Positions 16,559 to 24,488 of a stretch of 64,000 nt of DNA are shown here, in pieces; the first letter of the stretch is position 1, and every line of letters starts with the position of its first letter. Both the position numbers and the translations under genes were made by a program. Below the pieces are notes generated by a model, which saw only the letters and a program-made list of their open reading frames with translations, was not told the origin of the DNA and did no database searches. The DNA comes from Microbacterium sp. GCS4 (GTDB lineage Bacteria; Actinomycetota; Actinomycetes; Actinomycetales; Microbacteriaceae). The stretch spans positions 310,001-374,000 of the forward strand of contig NZ_LGYE01000003.1 of assembly GCF_001262495.1 (NCBI RefSeq). Direction: 5' to 3'.

Positions 16559-17671
16559 GCTGCCTCCCCCACCAACCCCTATTCCGAAGCCGGCGTCGAC
16601 ACCGCTGCCGGCGATCTCGCGGTCGAGCTCATGAAGTCGTCCGTGCGTGCGACGCACGGGCCCGAAGTGCTCGGCGGCGTCGGCGGATTCGCCGGCCTGT
16701 TCGACGCCAGCGCGCTGCGCGATTTCCGGCGTCCGCTGCTCGCGACCAGCACCGACGGCGTCGGCACGAAGGTCGCGATCGCGCAGGCGATCGACAAGCA
16801 CGACACGATCGGCCAGGACCTGGTCGGCATGGTCGTCGACGACATCGTCGTGGTGGGCGCGAAGCCCCTGTTCATGACCGACTACATCGCGTGCGGCAAG
16901 GTCGTGCCCCAGCGCATCGCCGACATCGTGCGCGGCATCGCGGAGGCGTGCTCGGCGACCGGCACCGCGCTGGTCGGCGGCGAGACCGCCGAGCACCCCG
17001 GTCTGCTGGGACCCCGCGACTACGACGTCGCCGGCGCCGCGACCGGTGTGGTCGAGGCCGACGGCATCCTCGGTGCGGAGCGCGTGCAGGACGGCGACGC
17101 CGTGCTCGCGGTCGCCTCCAGCGGGCTCCACTCCAACGGATACTCCCTCGTGCGCCACATCGTCACGAACGCCGGCATCGGCTACGGCGACAACGCCGCC
17201 GACTTCGGCACCACGTGGGGCGAGGCGCTGCTCGAGCCCACGCGTCTGTACACGCTGCCGCTGCTGCGCCTGATCTCGGCGCTCGACGGCGGGGTCCACT
17301 CTCTCAGCCACGTCACGGGCGGCGGCATCGCCGCGAACCTCGCCCGCGTGCTGCCTCAGGGCAGCTGGGCCGAGGTCGACCGCAGCACGTGGTCGCCGAG
17401 CCCCGTCTTCCGTGTGCTCAGCGACATCGCGGGATCGACGCTCGAATCGGCCGAGGGCACCTGGAACCTCGGCATCGGATTCCTGGCGATCGTGTCGGCG
17501 GAGAAGAAGGACGCGGCGATCGCGGCGCTCGAGGCCGAGGGGATGCCGGCCTGGCAGGTCGCGACGGTCGGTTTCGGCCCGCGTCCCGATGGCGAGTTCG
17601 AGCAGGGCGCCAAGGGCGTCGACGGTGGAGCGGTGCGCCTGGTGGGCGCATACGCGGATGGAGCGAAGTAA
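16556..17671 (+). CDS. purM: Phosphoribosylformylglycinamidine cyclo-ligase (AIR synthetase)
   Basis: Closes the imidazole ring in de novo purine synthesis (FGAM plus ATP to AIR). The 371-residue length is slightly above the usual 340-350. The family N-terminus (NPYSEAGVDTAAGD), DGVGTKVAIAQAIDKHDTIGQDLVGMVVDDI and GGETAEHPG ATP-binding segments are all present. GTG start, leaderless. purF follows after 6 bases, so the two form an operon. Confidence 0.97.
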   Translation: MAASPTNPYSEAGVDTAAGDLAVELMKSSVRATHGPEVLGGVGGFAGLFDASALRDFRRPLLATSTDGVGTKVAIAQAIDKHDTIGQDLVGMVVDDIVVVGAKPLFMTDYIACGKVVPQRIADIVRGIAEACSATGTALVGGETAEHPGLLGPRDYDVAGAATGVVEADGILGAERVQDGDAVLAVASSGLHSNGYSLVRHIVTNAGIGYGDNAADFGTTWGEALLEPTRLYTLPLLRLISALDGGVHSLSHVTGGGIAANLARVLPQGSWAEVDRSTWSPSPVFRVLSDIAGSTLESAEGTWNLGIGFLAIVSAEKKDAAIAALEAEGMPAWQVATVGFGPRPDGEFEQGAKGVDGGAVRLVGAYADGAK

Positions 17672-17677
17672 CCACAC

Positions 17678-19150
17678 ATGTGCGGCATCGTCGGAATGGT
17701 CGGAACGGCCCCGGTCAATCAGGACATCTACGACGCTCTCCTCCTGCTGCAGCACCGCGGTCAGGATGCGACGGGCATCGCCACGGCAGAGGCCAACGGC
17801 GTCATGCACAACGCGAAGGCTCAGGGCATGGTGCGCGAGGCGTTCCGCACCCGCGACATGCGCGGACTGCTCGGCAACGTCGGCCTCGGCCACGTGCGCT
17901 ACGCCACCAAGGGCACGGCGTCGAGCGAGGAGGAGATGCAGCCGTTCTACGTGAACGCGCCCTACGGCATCATCCTCATCCACAACGGCAACCTCACGAA
18001 CACGCGTGAGCTCACCGCCGAGATGGCGAAGCGCGACCGCCGCCACCTGAACTCCTCGAGCGACACCGAGCTGCTGCTGAACGTGCTCGCCGGGGAGCTG
18101 CAGAACACCACCTCGACGGTCGACCTCGACCCCGAGCGCATCTTCGAGGCCGTCTCCCGCACGCACGAGCGCATCGAGGGCGCCTACGCCGTGATCGCCG
18201 TGATCGCCGGCTATGGCCTGCTCGCATTCCGCGATCCCTTCGGCATCCGTCCCCTGATCCTGGGACGTCGTCCCTCGACGGTGCCCGGCGCCGAGGGCAA
18301 GGACGAATGGGTCGTCGCGAGCGAGTCGCTCGTGCTCGAGAACGCCGACTACGAGGTCGTCCGCGAGGTCGAGCCCGGCGAGGCCGTGTTCATCACGAAC
18401 GATGGCGAGTTGCACACGAAGCAGTGTGCGGACGAGACGACGCTCGCGCCCTGCGCGTTCGAGTACGTCTACCTCGCGCGTCCCGACTCGGTGATGAACG
18501 GCATCTCGGTCTACGAGTCCCGTCTGCGCATGGGCGACCGCCTCGCCGACACGATCGCGAAGCACGTGCCGATGGACAAGATCGACGTCGTCATGCCGAT
18601 CCCCGACTCCTCGCGGCCCGCCGCGATGGAGGTCGCGCGCAAGCTGGGCATCGAGTACCGCGAGGGCTTCTACAAGAACCGCTACGTCGGCCGCACCTTC
18701 ATCATGCCCGGGCAGGCCGTGCGCAAGAAGAGCGTCCGGCAGAAGCTCAACGCCATGTCGACGGAGTTCCAGGGCAAGAACGTGCTGCTCATCGACGACT
18801 CGATCGTGCGCGGCACGACGTCGAAGGAGATCATCCAGATGGCGCGGGATGCCGGTGCCACCTCGGTCACGTTCGCCTCGGCGGCGCCGCCGGTGCGGCA
18901 TCCGCACGTGTACGGCATCAACATGCCCTCGCGTCAGGAACTGATCGCCCACGGGCGGACGATCCCCGAGATCGCCGAGGTGCTCGGCTGCGACCACCTC
19001 GTGTACCAGGAGGTCGACGACCTCAAGGCCGCGATCACCGAGGGTTCGGCGATCGAGGATCTCGACATGAGCTGCTTCGACGGCCGCTACGTCACGGGCA
19101 CCGTCTCCGACGAGTACCTCGCGTGGGTGGAGGGGTCGCAGACCTCGTGA
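17678..19150 (+). CDS. purF: Amidophosphoribosyltransferase
   Basis: First committed step of purine synthesis: glutamine plus PRPP to phosphoribosylamine. The 490-residue protein begins MCGIVGMV, so Cys2 becomes the N-terminal nucleophile of the class II glutaminase domain with no propeptide. The glutaminase part spans residues 2-240. The C-terminal phosphoribosyltransferase carries the PRPP loop VLLIDDSIVRGTTS. Cysteines in the C-terminal half (for example DMSCFDGRY) are in places where some PurFs bind an iron-sulfur cluster, but this is not certain here. Confidence 0.97.
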   Translation: MCGIVGMVGTAPVNQDIYDALLLLQHRGQDATGIATAEANGVMHNAKAQGMVREAFRTRDMRGLLGNVGLGHVRYATKGTASSEEEMQPFYVNAPYGIILIHNGNLTNTRELTAEMAKRDRRHLNSSSDTELLLNVLAGELQNTTSTVDLDPERIFEAVSRTHERIEGAYAVIAVIAGYGLLAFRDPFGIRPLILGRRPSTVPGAEGKDEWVVASESLVLENADYEVVREVEPGEAVFITNDGELHTKQCADETTLAPCAFEYVYLARPDSVMNGISVYESRLRMGDRLADTIAKHVPMDKIDVVMPIPDSSRPAAMEVARKLGIEYREGFYKNRYVGRTFIMPGQAVRKKSVRQKLNAMSTEFQGKNVLLIDDSIVRGTTSKEIIQMARDAGATSVTFASAAPPVRHPHVYGINMPSRQELIAHGRTIPEIAEVLGCDHLVYQEVDDLKAAITEGSAIEDLDMSCFDGRYVTGTVSDEYLAWVEGSQTS

Positions 19151-20448
19151 CCGGCGGTGCGCAGCCGCTCTGGCGGGGGCGTGCCCTCGCCCTGATCGGC
19201 ATCGTGCTGGTCGCCTTCTCGCTGCGATCCGCCGTGGCGTCGCTGTCACCGGTGATCGATCACATCGCCGAGGACTTCCCGGTGACCCCGGTCGTGGCCG
19301 GACTCATCGGCGCCGCACCACCCGTGTGCTTCGCCGTGTTCGGCCTCCTGACGCCGCTCGTCGAACGGCGCTTCGGTCTCGAGCGCATCGCGGTCGCCGC
19401 GATCGCTCTCATCGCCGCCGGGCTCCTCCTGCGCGGGTTCGCGGTGGACTCGACCTCGCTGCTCGCGGCGACCGTCGTGGTGTTCGCGGGCGTCGGCTCG
19501 GGCAACGTGCTGCTGCCGCCGCTCGTGAAGAAGTACTTCCCCGACCGCCTCGGCGTCATGATGACCGTGTACTCGACCATGATGGCGGTGTCGACGTTCG
19601 TGCCGCCGCTGATCGCGGTGCCGATCGCCGACTCCGCGGGGTGGCGCGTCTCGCTCGGCCTCTGGGGTGTGTTCGCGGCGATCGCGCTCGTGCCGTGGAT
19701 CGTGATGCTCGCCACGAACCGCACTCAGGGGCCCGTGCTCACCCCGCCGATCGTGAAGCCGTCGATCGAGCAGCTCGAGAACCCCGATCCGGCGTCGGTG
19801 TCGACCGGGCCGATCGTGACCCGACCGGCGAACCCGCGGGTGTTCGGGCGGCTGTGGCGGCTGCCTATGGCGTGGGCGGTCGCCCTCGTGTTCGGCACCT
19901 CGTCGACCCTCGCGTACGTGTCGTTCGCCTGGCTGCCGGCCATCCTCATCGAGGTGGGTGATGTCACGCCGGCCGATGCGGGACTCCTGCTCTCGCTGTT
20001 CGGGCTGATGGGCCTGCCGTGCTCGCTGATCGTGCCGCTGCTCATCGTGCGCTTCCACGCGACGCGGCCGGTGTTCTTCGTCGGGATCGTCGCCGGCCTC
20101 GCCGGGCTCGCCGGGCTGCTGTTCGCGCCGACGGTCGCGCTCCCGCTGTGGGTCGCGCTGTTCGGCCTCGGACCGATCCTGTTCCCGCTCAGCCTCGTGC
20201 TGCTCAGCATCCGGGCGCGCACGCCGGAGAGCGCGGTGGCGCTGAGCGGGTTCGCGCAGAGCATCGGCTACGCGGTCGCGGCCGTCTTCCCGCTGCTGGT
20301 GGGTCTACTGCACGAGGTCACCGGGGGGTGGCAGCTGCCGCTGTGGCTGCTCGTCGGCATCCTCCTCGCGGCGATCCCCGCCGGATGGGTCGCGGGTCGC
20401 CGGCGCACGATCGAAGAGGACTGGGAGCGCCGGCACGGCCGGTGGTGA
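19147..20448 (+). CDS. MFS transporter, CynX/NimT-like
   Basis: A 433-residue, about 12-helix carrier. The N-terminus (GIVLVAFSLRSAVASLSPVIDHI) matches the CynX/NimT group, named for cyanate and 2-nitroimidazole transport. The GTG start at 19147 overlaps the purF stop (GTGA), so it is probably translated with purF, which hints at a purine-related or co-regulated export/uptake role. That link is inference; substrate unknown. A variable linker of about 60 residues lies between the two six-helix halves. Confidence 0.85.
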   Translation: MTGGAQPLWRGRALALIGIVLVAFSLRSAVASLSPVIDHIAEDFPVTPVVAGLIGAAPPVCFAVFGLLTPLVERRFGLERIAVAAIALIAAGLLLRGFAVDSTSLLAATVVVFAGVGSGNVLLPPLVKKYFPDRLGVMMTVYSTMMAVSTFVPPLIAVPIADSAGWRVSLGLWGVFAAIALVPWIVMLATNRTQGPVLTPPIVKPSIEQLENPDPASVSTGPIVTRPANPRVFGRLWRLPMAWAVALVFGTSSTLAYVSFAWLPAILIEVGDVTPADAGLLLSLFGLMGLPCSLIVPLLIVRFHATRPVFFVGIVAGLAGLAGLLFAPTVALPLWVALFGLGPILFPLSLVLLSIRARTPESAVALSGFAQSIGYAVAAVFPLLVGLLHEVTGGWQLPLWLLVGILLAAIPAGWVAGRRRTIEEDWERRHGRW

Positions 20449-20460
20449 CCCGGCCAGGGC

Positions 20461-21279
20461 TCAGTCCGCGCGCACCTCGTCGCCGATGCGGATGACTCCG
20501 CCCCGCCACTCTCCGCCGTCGTCCTGCGCCGAAGCCGGGAGCAGCAGGCGTCCCAGGGTCGGCTCCTCCTGATCGAAGCTGCGGGTGAGCGTGGTCAGCA
20601 CCTTCGCGTCGCGCTCGCCGGTGTCGGGGTTCGCGTGCGTCGCGAGGCAGCGCACGATCGGTCCGGCGGCGCGGAACACGAGGTCGCCGACCGTGACCTC
20701 CCCGCTCCAGTCGAGTTCGGCCCAGGGCGCGACGCCGTCGATCGCGATGTTGGAGCGGAACCGCCGATCGTCGATGCCGAGTCCGAGCGCGTCCCCCAGG
20801 GCGTCGACGCTGCCGTGGCTGTGCACCGACACGTATCCCTGCGGACGGTCCTGGAACCTCGACGTGAGCCCGTCGCCGACCAGCACGAGCGGCAGGCGCC
20901 CGGGTCGACGGAGCCGGCGACCTTCCGGGGTCGCGAGGACGTAGTCGGTGACCGCCGCGCTCAGCTCCGCGCGGCCGTGCTCGTCGAGCCCGGCCTCCAC
21001 GAGCATCCCGCCGTCGTGTTCGATCCGCAGCCGTCGATCGACGTCGTCGAAGCGCAGGCGCAGCGCGGCCAGTGCCGGGAAGTCCTGCAGCGAGAGCCCC
21101 TGAGACTTGGGCCAGTAGTCGAGACCGTCGCGGTCCTCGGGCGCAGCGGCGTCCGCGAAGCGGAAGGCGAGCACTCGATCGCCGGCCACGCGCCCGTCGG
21201 CCTGCACGGTGAGCGCATCCACGCGCTCGGGAGTGAAGCCCTTCACGGGATGACGGTAGAGCGCGACGACGTGAGCCAT
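20461..21279 (-). CDS. MOSC domain-containing protein
   Basis: A 272-residue protein with the MOSC N-terminal beta-barrel (ALYRHPVKGFTPERVD) followed by a MOSC domain holding the conserved cysteine and motif RCLATHANPDTGERD. In this family (YcbX, mARC) the cysteine binds molybdenum cofactor and reduces N-hydroxylated compounds. No ferredoxin domain is fused, unlike YcbX. It lies 19 bases downstream of the LacI gene on the same strand, so they may share a transcript. Confidence 0.88.
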   Translation of the reverse strand: MAHVVALYRHPVKGFTPERVDALTVQADGRVAGDRVLAFRFADAAAPEDRDGLDYWPKSQGLSLQDFPALAALRLRFDDVDRRLRIEHDGGMLVEAGLDEHGRAELSAAVTDYVLATPEGRRLRRPGRLPLVLVGDGLTSRFQDRPQGYVSVHSHGSVDALGDALGLGIDDRRFRSNIAIDGVAPWAELDWSGEVTVGDLVFRAAGPIVRCLATHANPDTGERDAKVLTTLTRSFDQEEPTLGRLLLPASAQDDGGEWRGGVIRIGDEVRAD

Positions 21280-21298
21280 CCCTCGATCCTCTCAGGCG

Positions 21299-22333
21299 TC
21301 AGCGGGCGGTCGACGGTGGTGCGGTCGACGACCGCACCACGAGCTGGGGATCGGTCGACGGGATCTCGCCGATTGCGTCGTGTCCCTCGATCTTCGCGAT
21401 CACGCGCAGTGCAGCTGCACGTCCCATGTCCTCGAAGGGCTGCCGCACGGTCGTGAGCGCAGGGGAGGCATAGGCGGCCAAAGCGATGTCGTCGACGCTG
21501 ACCACCGACACGTCGTCGGGCACGCTGCGTCCGGCCTCGTGCAGCGCACGGATCAGGCCGAACGCCATCTCGTCGCTGCTCACGAACACGGCCGTGACGT
21601 CGGGGATGGCGGCGATCGTGCGTCCCGCGCGGTAGCCGGATTCCGGCGTCCAGTCGGCGGGGATCAGCGGCGGGGGTGCGATGCCGCGGTCGCGCAGCGT
21701 CTGCTCCCACGCCTCGATGCGGTGCTGCGTCTCGATCCAATAGTCGTCGCCGGAGACATGCCAGACCGTCGCGTGGCCGAGGTCGAGCAGATGCTCGACC
21801 GCAAGCCGGGCGATCGCGCGCTGGTCGACGGCGAGCGGCGCGTCGTCGTCGAGGGAGCTCCTCTCGCTGCGGGTGGCCGGGGTCCGCTCGGTGCGCGCGC
21901 GCATGGCCGGGCTGTCGAGCTCGACCGGCACGCCCAGGATGATGCCTTCGGCGCCTTGGCGCTCGAGCCGGTCGAACGCTTCGAGGAAAGCTTCGGTGGA
22001 GGCGTGGTCCGCGACCGCCGCCGTCGTGACGGTGTACCCGTTCGCGGCGGCGACCTGCTGGATTCCGACGCCGAGCGCGGCCGACGAGTAGCGATCGGTC
22101 GAGACGACGATCACCCCGAGCACGCGCGTGCGACCGGAGGCGAGGGATGCCGCGGCCGCGTGCACCCGGTAGCCGAGCTCCTCCACGGCCGCGAGCACGC
22201 GGCGCGCAGTGTCGGGGCGGACGTTGTCCTGTCCCGACACCACACGGGAGACCGTCTGGGTCGACACTCCCGCGAGGCGGGCCACGTCGACCTGGCTGGG
22301 GGATCGGTCTTCCTGATGGCGACGAGGGGGCAT
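21299..22333 (-). CDS. LacI family regulator of the GH35/GH101/sugar-ABC regulon
   Basis: A 344-residue LacI/GalR repressor: HTH near residues 14-38 (VDVARLAGVSTQTVSRVVSG), hinge helix, then a periplasmic-binding-like sugar sensor (SSDEMAFGLIRAL; VSVVSVDDIALAAYASPALTTVRQP). Start at 22333 is 6 bases after TACCAT on the minus strand. It is divergent from the GH35 gene. The LacI-type site at 22391-22412 in the shared region recurs before the GH101 gene and the ABC importer, making this protein the likely regulator of all three and of itself. Confidence 0.92.
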   Translation of the reverse strand: MPPRRHQEDRSPSQVDVARLAGVSTQTVSRVVSGQDNVRPDTARRVLAAVEELGYRVHAAAASLASGRTRVLGVIVVSTDRYSSAALGVGIQQVAAANGYTVTTAAVADHASTEAFLEAFDRLERQGAEGIILGVPVELDSPAMRARTERTPATRSERSSLDDDAPLAVDQRAIARLAVEHLLDLGHATVWHVSGDDYWIETQHRIEAWEQTLRDRGIAPPPLIPADWTPESGYRAGRTIAAIPDVTAVFVSSDEMAFGLIRALHEAGRSVPDDVSVVSVDDIALAAYASPALTTVRQPFEDMGRAAALRVIAKIEGHDAIGEIPSTDPQLVVRSSTAPPSTAR

Positions 22334-22390
22334 GGGGCAATGGTAGCGATCAAACAGCGGAATATCACGAACCACGGGGAGCTGTGGTGC

Positions 22391-22412
22391 AATAATGTGA
22401 ACGCAAACACTA
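22391..22412. promoter_or_regulatory. LacI-type operator O1 (regulator/GH35)
   Basis: The minus strand reads AGTGTTTGCGTTCACATT, matching the consensus RTGTTTRCGYT shared with 24342, 24402 and 33391. It sits between lacI and GH35, 14 bases before the GH35 start, so bound repressor would block initiation. Confidence 0.75.
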
Positions 22413-22425
22413 TCGCTGGAGGATC

Positions 22426-24258
22426 ATGTCAGACCTTCTCGCCCGCGCCGTCGACGGTCGTTCCCCGGGCGCCGACGCCCCGGAGCGCACCGTCGGGGCC
22501 CCGGCGTCCGCCCTGTCCTGGCGCGACGGCGCGCTCTTCCGCGGCGGCGTCCCGCACCGCATCCTCTCGGGAGCGATCCACTACTTCCGCGTGCACCCCG
22601 ACCAGTGGGAGGACCGGTTGCGCCGCCTCGCCGCGATGGGCGCGAACACGGTCGACACCTATGTCGCGTGGAACTTCCACGAGCGCGTCGAGGGCGAGCG
22701 CCGCTTCGACGGCTGGCGCGACGTCGAGCGCTTCATCGCGCTCGCCGGAGAGATCGGCCTGGACGTGTTCGTGCGGCCGAGTCCGTACATCTGCGCGGAG
22801 TGGTCGAACGGCGGCATCCCCTTCTGGCTCTCGGGTCGCGTCGCCGCGCTGCGTTCGAGCGACCCCGACTTCCTCGAGGCCGTCGACGCCTGGTACGACG
22901 AGCTGATGCCTCGGCTGGCCCCGCTGCAGGCCGCCCACGGCGGGCCGATCGTCGCGGTGCAGATCGAGAACGAGTACGGCTCCTACGGCAGCGACGCCGC
23001 ATACCTGGTGCACCAGCGGGATGCGATGCGCCGTCACGGCATCGTCGAGCTCCTGACCACGGCCGACGGGATCACCGCGGACATGATCGAGCACGGCAGC
23101 GTGCCTGGTGCGATGACGACCTTCACGTTCGGGACCGGGGTTGCCGCAGCCCGCGCACTCCGGCGGGGCGATGAGGCGCTCATGTGCAGCGAGCTGTGGG
23201 GCGGATGGTTCGACCACTGGGGTGAGCGTCATCACGTGCGATCGGCGGCCGGCATGGGCGGAACGGTGCGGGAGCTGCTGGATGCCGGAGGATCGGTGAG
23301 CCTCTACATGGCGCACGGCGGCACGAACTTCGGCCTGTGGAACGGCGCCAACCACGACCGGGTTCTGCAGCCCACCGTGACGAGCTACGACTCGGACGCC
23401 CCGATCGGAGAGGACGGGACGCTCGGCGAGAAGTTCCACGAGATGCGCCGGATCCTCGAGCCCTTCCACGACAGGGAGCTCCCGCCGGTTCCCGCGCAGC
23501 CTCGGCGTCAGCGCCCGGCGTCCGCGCCGTTGCGGGCGGTCGCCGGACTCGTCGACGTGATCCGCTCCGCACCGGTGGTCGGCTCGGCATCCGCGCGCCC
23601 GCAGACGTTCGAGCATCTCGGCGCAGAAGACGGCCTCGTCGCGTACGAGGCGACCGTGTCCTTCCGCGACGGAGCCGCGCTCACGGTCGACGGGCTGCAC
23701 GACCGCGCCACGGTGCTGCTCGACGGCGAGTGTCTCGGTGTGCTCGAACGCGACGGCCTGACCACCGTCACCTTGCCGGGGGCGAGGCGCGAGGCGCATC
23801 TCACCCTCCTCGTGGAGAGTCTCGGGCGGATCAACTACGGGCCCTACACGGGGGAGGGCAAGGGGATCATGCGCGGCGTGATGATCGGGCGGCGCCTGGT
23901 GCACGGGTGGACCCACAGGGTTCTCCCGCAGGACGCGCCGCGCCTCGACGAGACGGCCATGGCGGCGGTGGCGGCCACCGGTTCGGAAGGGCTGGCCACG
24001 GCATCCATCGTGGTCGAGGAGGCGCTGGACGCCTGGCTCGCGTTCCCCGGCGGCACGAAGGGCATGGTGTGGCTCAACGGCTTCCTGCTCGGCCGCTACT
24101 GGGAGATCGGACCGCAGGAGACCCTCTATGCGCCGGCGCCGCTGTGGCGGGCGGGCGAGAACGAGATCGTGGTGCTCGACACTGCAGGTCTCGGAGGGGC
24201 GGTGGAGATCCGGGAGCAGCCCTCGTTCGGGCCCCGCGAGGAGTTCATCGGCTCCTGA
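22426..24258 (+). CDS. Beta-galactosidase, glycoside hydrolase family 35
   Basis: A 610-residue retaining beta-galactosidase with no signal peptide, so it works in the cytoplasm on imported oligosaccharide. The TIM barrel (about 30-360) has the GH35 opening (SGAIHYFRVHPDQWEDRL), acid/base Glu183 in IENEYGSYG and nucleophile Glu256 in CSELWGGWFDHWG. C-terminal jelly-roll domains follow (GRINYGPYTGEGKG; GMVWLNGFLLGRYWEIGPQ). Bacterial GH35 enzymes such as BgaC favour Gal-beta-1,3 linkages, which fits the adjacent GH101 gene. GGAGG precedes the ATG. Confidence 0.93.
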   Translation: MSDLLARAVDGRSPGADAPERTVGAPASALSWRDGALFRGGVPHRILSGAIHYFRVHPDQWEDRLRRLAAMGANTVDTYVAWNFHERVEGERRFDGWRDVERFIALAGEIGLDVFVRPSPYICAEWSNGGIPFWLSGRVAALRSSDPDFLEAVDAWYDELMPRLAPLQAAHGGPIVAVQIENEYGSYGSDAAYLVHQRDAMRRHGIVELLTTADGITADMIEHGSVPGAMTTFTFGTGVAAARALRRGDEALMCSELWGGWFDHWGERHHVRSAAGMGGTVRELLDAGGSVSLYMAHGGTNFGLWNGANHDRVLQPTVTSYDSDAPIGEDGTLGEKFHEMRRILEPFHDRELPPVPAQPRRQRPASAPLRAVAGLVDVIRSAPVVGSASARPQTFEHLGAEDGLVAYEATVSFRDGAALTVDGLHDRATVLLDGECLGVLERDGLTTVTLPGARREAHLTLLVESLGRINYGPYTGEGKGIMRGVMIGRRLVHGWTHRVLPQDAPRLDETAMAAVAATGSEGLATASIVVEEALDAWLAFPGGTKGMVWLNGFLLGRYWEIGPQETLYAPAPLWRAGENEIVVLDTAGLGGAVEIREQPSFGPREEFIGS

Positions 24259-24265
24259 CGCCGTG

Positions 24266-24305
24266 ACGAAGGGCCGCCTCGCGCTGACGCGAGGCGGCCC
24301 TTCGT
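24266..24305 (+). terminator. Terminator after GH35
   Basis: Perfect 18-base arms, opening ACGAAGGGCCGCCTCGCG, around a CTGA loop, eight bases after the stop codon. Confidence 0.85.
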
Positions 24306-24341
24306 GTGCCCGGCGGGGGAGACCGTCGCGAGCGAAATCCG

Positions 24342-24359
24342 TGAATGTTTACGCTTATA
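24342..24359. promoter_or_regulatory. LacI-type operator O2 (GH101)
   Basis: TGAATGTTTACGCTTATA matches the regulon motif on the plus strand, 130 bases before the GH101 start. Confidence 0.65.
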
Positions 24360-24401
24360 TCACTCAGGGTATTGCAAAATCGAGCATGATCCGCCTACGG
24401 T

Positions 24402-24419
24402 GATAGCGCAAACATTCGT
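24402..24419. promoter_or_regulatory. LacI-type operator O3 (GH101)
   Basis: The minus strand reads ACGAATGTTTGCGCTATC, in opposite orientation to O2 about 60 bases away. Two sites at this spacing could allow looping. Confidence 0.7.
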
Positions 24420-24488
24420 GTCCGCGAGTGTCCAGCGCGACGCATCGAGGCGTCTCCTCGCCGTGTCGCCCCATCCGAGAGGCAAGAC

